The notes beneath the pieces are model-generated. The model searched no databases and had not been told where the DNA came from. It worked only from the letters and a program-made list of their open reading frames with translations. Both the position numbers and the translations under genes were made by a program. From positions 1 through 6,951 of the forward strand of contig CABRSG010000121.1 in assembly GCA_902473545.1 (NCBI GenBank): DNA of 6,951 nt. The letters run 5' to 3'. The DNA comes from an uncultured Lachnospiraceae bacterium (GTDB lineage Bacteria > Bacillota > Clostridia > Lachnospirales > Lachnospiraceae). Below, piece by piece: positions 6,145 to 6,951 of the stretch. Positions within the stretch are counted from its first letter, which is position 1, and each line of letters opens with the position of its first letter.

Positions 6145-6719
6145 CTGTCGCTTCCTCCCTCTTCCTCTGGCAGCTCCTCCTGATGGATCACTTCCTGAAA
6201 TGCCAGAAACACTTTCATATCAAAATTCTTCACTTCATCTATCATCAGGCGCACCGCCGTCTCGCTGTCAAAAGCCTGCCGGTAGGAGCGGGTCGTCGTC
6301 AGCGCTGCATAGACGTCGCAGACCCGCAGGATCCGCGCGCCCAGAGGGATTTCCTCCCCGGATTTATTCGACGGGTAACCGCTTCCGTCATAATTCTCAT
6401 GATGGTACAGAACCCACTGCGCAATTTCCGAAGAATATCCCTCTTCATTGAGAAGCGCGTAGCCAAGCGCCGGATGCGTCCGCACATAGCGCAGTTCCTC
6501 CACATGGAGCGGCGCACCCTCCTTCCTCGAATACATATATTTCATGATCTCAAGCTTGCCGATATCGTGGACAAGCCCGGCAACCGCAAGCTGATAGCAG
6601 ATATCCTCCGGCAGCTCCAGCTGCCTTCCCACCCGGTAAGCAAGGTTGCTCACGCGGATCCCATGTGCAATCTCCTTCTGCAGGTCAGTCTGGATAATAT
6701 GATACTTTTTTGCTTCCAT
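6141..6719 (-). CDS. Stand-alone HD-GYP domain protein (putative cyclic-dinucleotide phosphodiesterase)
   Basis: A 192-residue cytoplasmic protein that is almost entirely one HD-GYP domain, the metal-dependent family that hydrolyses cyclic di-GMP (some members act on other cyclic dinucleotides). Seen residues: His19 at the start of the domain; HDIGK (51-55), the HD pair; His82 in RTHPALG; HHE (106-108) followed by DGSGYP (111-116), the GYP signature; Asp135 in VCDVYAAL; and TTTRSYR (141-147). The metal ligands therefore look complete. No sensor, response-regulator or membrane domain is attached, so how it is controlled is unknown. VYAAL replaces the usual VYDAL, a position not known to me as a ligand. 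Its start has a GAGGA site about 4 nt upstream and lies 21 nt after the hemZ-like stop; its stop overlaps the hisS start. It could also be a nucleotidase-like HD enzyme; activity is inferred from motifs only. Confidence 0.93.
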   Translation of the reverse strand: MEAKKYHIIQTDLQKEIAHGIRVSNLAYRVGRQLELPEDICYQLAVAGLVHDIGKLEIMKYMYSRKEGAPLHVEELRYVRTHPALGYALLNEEGYSSEIAQWVLYHHENYDGSGYPSNKSGEEIPLGARILRVCDVYAALTTTRSYRQAFDSETAVRLMIDEVKNFDMKVFLAFQEVIHQEELPEEEGGSDR

Positions 6720-6740
6720 ATTTCCTCGCTCATTTCTTTA

Positions 6741-6951
6741 TCATAATGCTTTTATCTTGCGATCGATCATCTCGTCGATGCGCTCGATATAGCTGCGGAT
6801 ATCCTTGACATTCTCGACGCGCTCGATCCGCTCGCCGTTTACAAGCTTTGTAGAAGCTCCGGCGCCGAGCGCCAGGATGCTCTGCTTCTCTTCCATGATC
6901 AGAATGTTGTATATTCCTGCCGCACCCTCCCGCGCATAGCCGACGTTTTCA
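6741..6951 (-). CDS. hemZ: HemZ-like oxygen-independent coproporphyrinogen oxidase, C-terminal fragment (5' end beyond right edge)
   Basis: The last 69 codons of a gene entering from the right, ending in TGA at 6741-6743. The peptide ENVGYAREGAAGIYNIL followed by IMEEKQSILALGAGASTK and ENVKDIRSYIERIDEMI matches my memory of the C-terminus of HemZ, the radical-SAM enzyme of anaerobic haem synthesis (coproporphyrinogen III to protoporphyrinogen) often found by hisS in Clostridia. The radical-SAM CxxxCxxC motif is outside the window, so the call rests on the tail alone. It lies 21 nt upstream of the HD-GYP gene and is probably its operon partner. No terminator is seen in the gap. Confidence 0.72.
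   Translation of the reverse strand, partial: ENVGYAREGAAGIYNILIMEEKQSILALGAGASTKLVNGERIERVENVKDIRSYIERIDEMIDRKIKAL

Noticed and set aside
6120..6200. T-box or other leader riboswitch before hisS
   Set aside because: There is no leader: the hisS start overlaps the stop of the HD-GYP gene and its ribosome site is inside that gene.
6183..6746. 187-codon open frame on the plus strand
   Set aside because: It is antisense to the HD-GYP gene, whose metal-binding motifs are all in the minus frame.

Overview
The window looks like chromosome from a Gram-positive Clostridia member, most likely Lachnospiraceae. The signs are a mid-50s %GC look, a Gram-positive lipobox lipoprotein, HlyD/MacA-type adaptors in a (presumably) single-membrane cell, a HemZ-like C-terminus beside hisS, and a HisRS of the 'QCDxD' type. 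I name the family from remembered sequence resemblance; no search was run.

Layout from left to right. (1) 1-3488, minus strand, is an export operon read right to left: a membrane-anchored HlyD/MacA-like adaptor (2073-3488), a MacB/LolD-type ABC ATPase (1331-2005), and a second, unusual adaptor-like protein that runs off the left edge (1-1324). No permease is seen inside the window; I infer that one lies beyond the left edge. (2) 3489-3684 is a divergent intergenic region with a clear sigma-A-like promoter reading right and a weaker candidate reading left. (3) 3685-4827, plus strand, is a lipoprotein built from two tandem copies of one domain. (4) 4828-4896 holds a bidirectional terminator between convergent genes. 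(5) 4897-6951, minus strand, is a housekeeping operon read right to left: the 3' end of a HemZ-like gene, a stand-alone HD-GYP protein, and hisS, the last two sharing an ATGA stop/start overlap.

How the genes fit together. The ATPase and the two adaptors should form a tripartite-type exporter in which the ATPase drives an FtsX/MacB-fold permease and the adaptors sit outside the membrane. The divergent lipoprotein is also extracytoplasmic and may be co-regulated or just a neighbour. The hemZ-HD-hisS block links haem synthesis, a putative cyclic-dinucleotide phosphodiesterase and tRNA charging in one transcript, with tight coupling between the last two.

The least ordinary items are the 10 x 18-bp (5 x 36-bp) in-frame repeat inside the second adaptor, the presence of two different adaptors around one ATPase, the internally duplicated lipoprotein, and the HisRS with a short anticodon-binding domain. 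I see no mobile element, CRISPR array, tRNA, rRNA or riboswitch.
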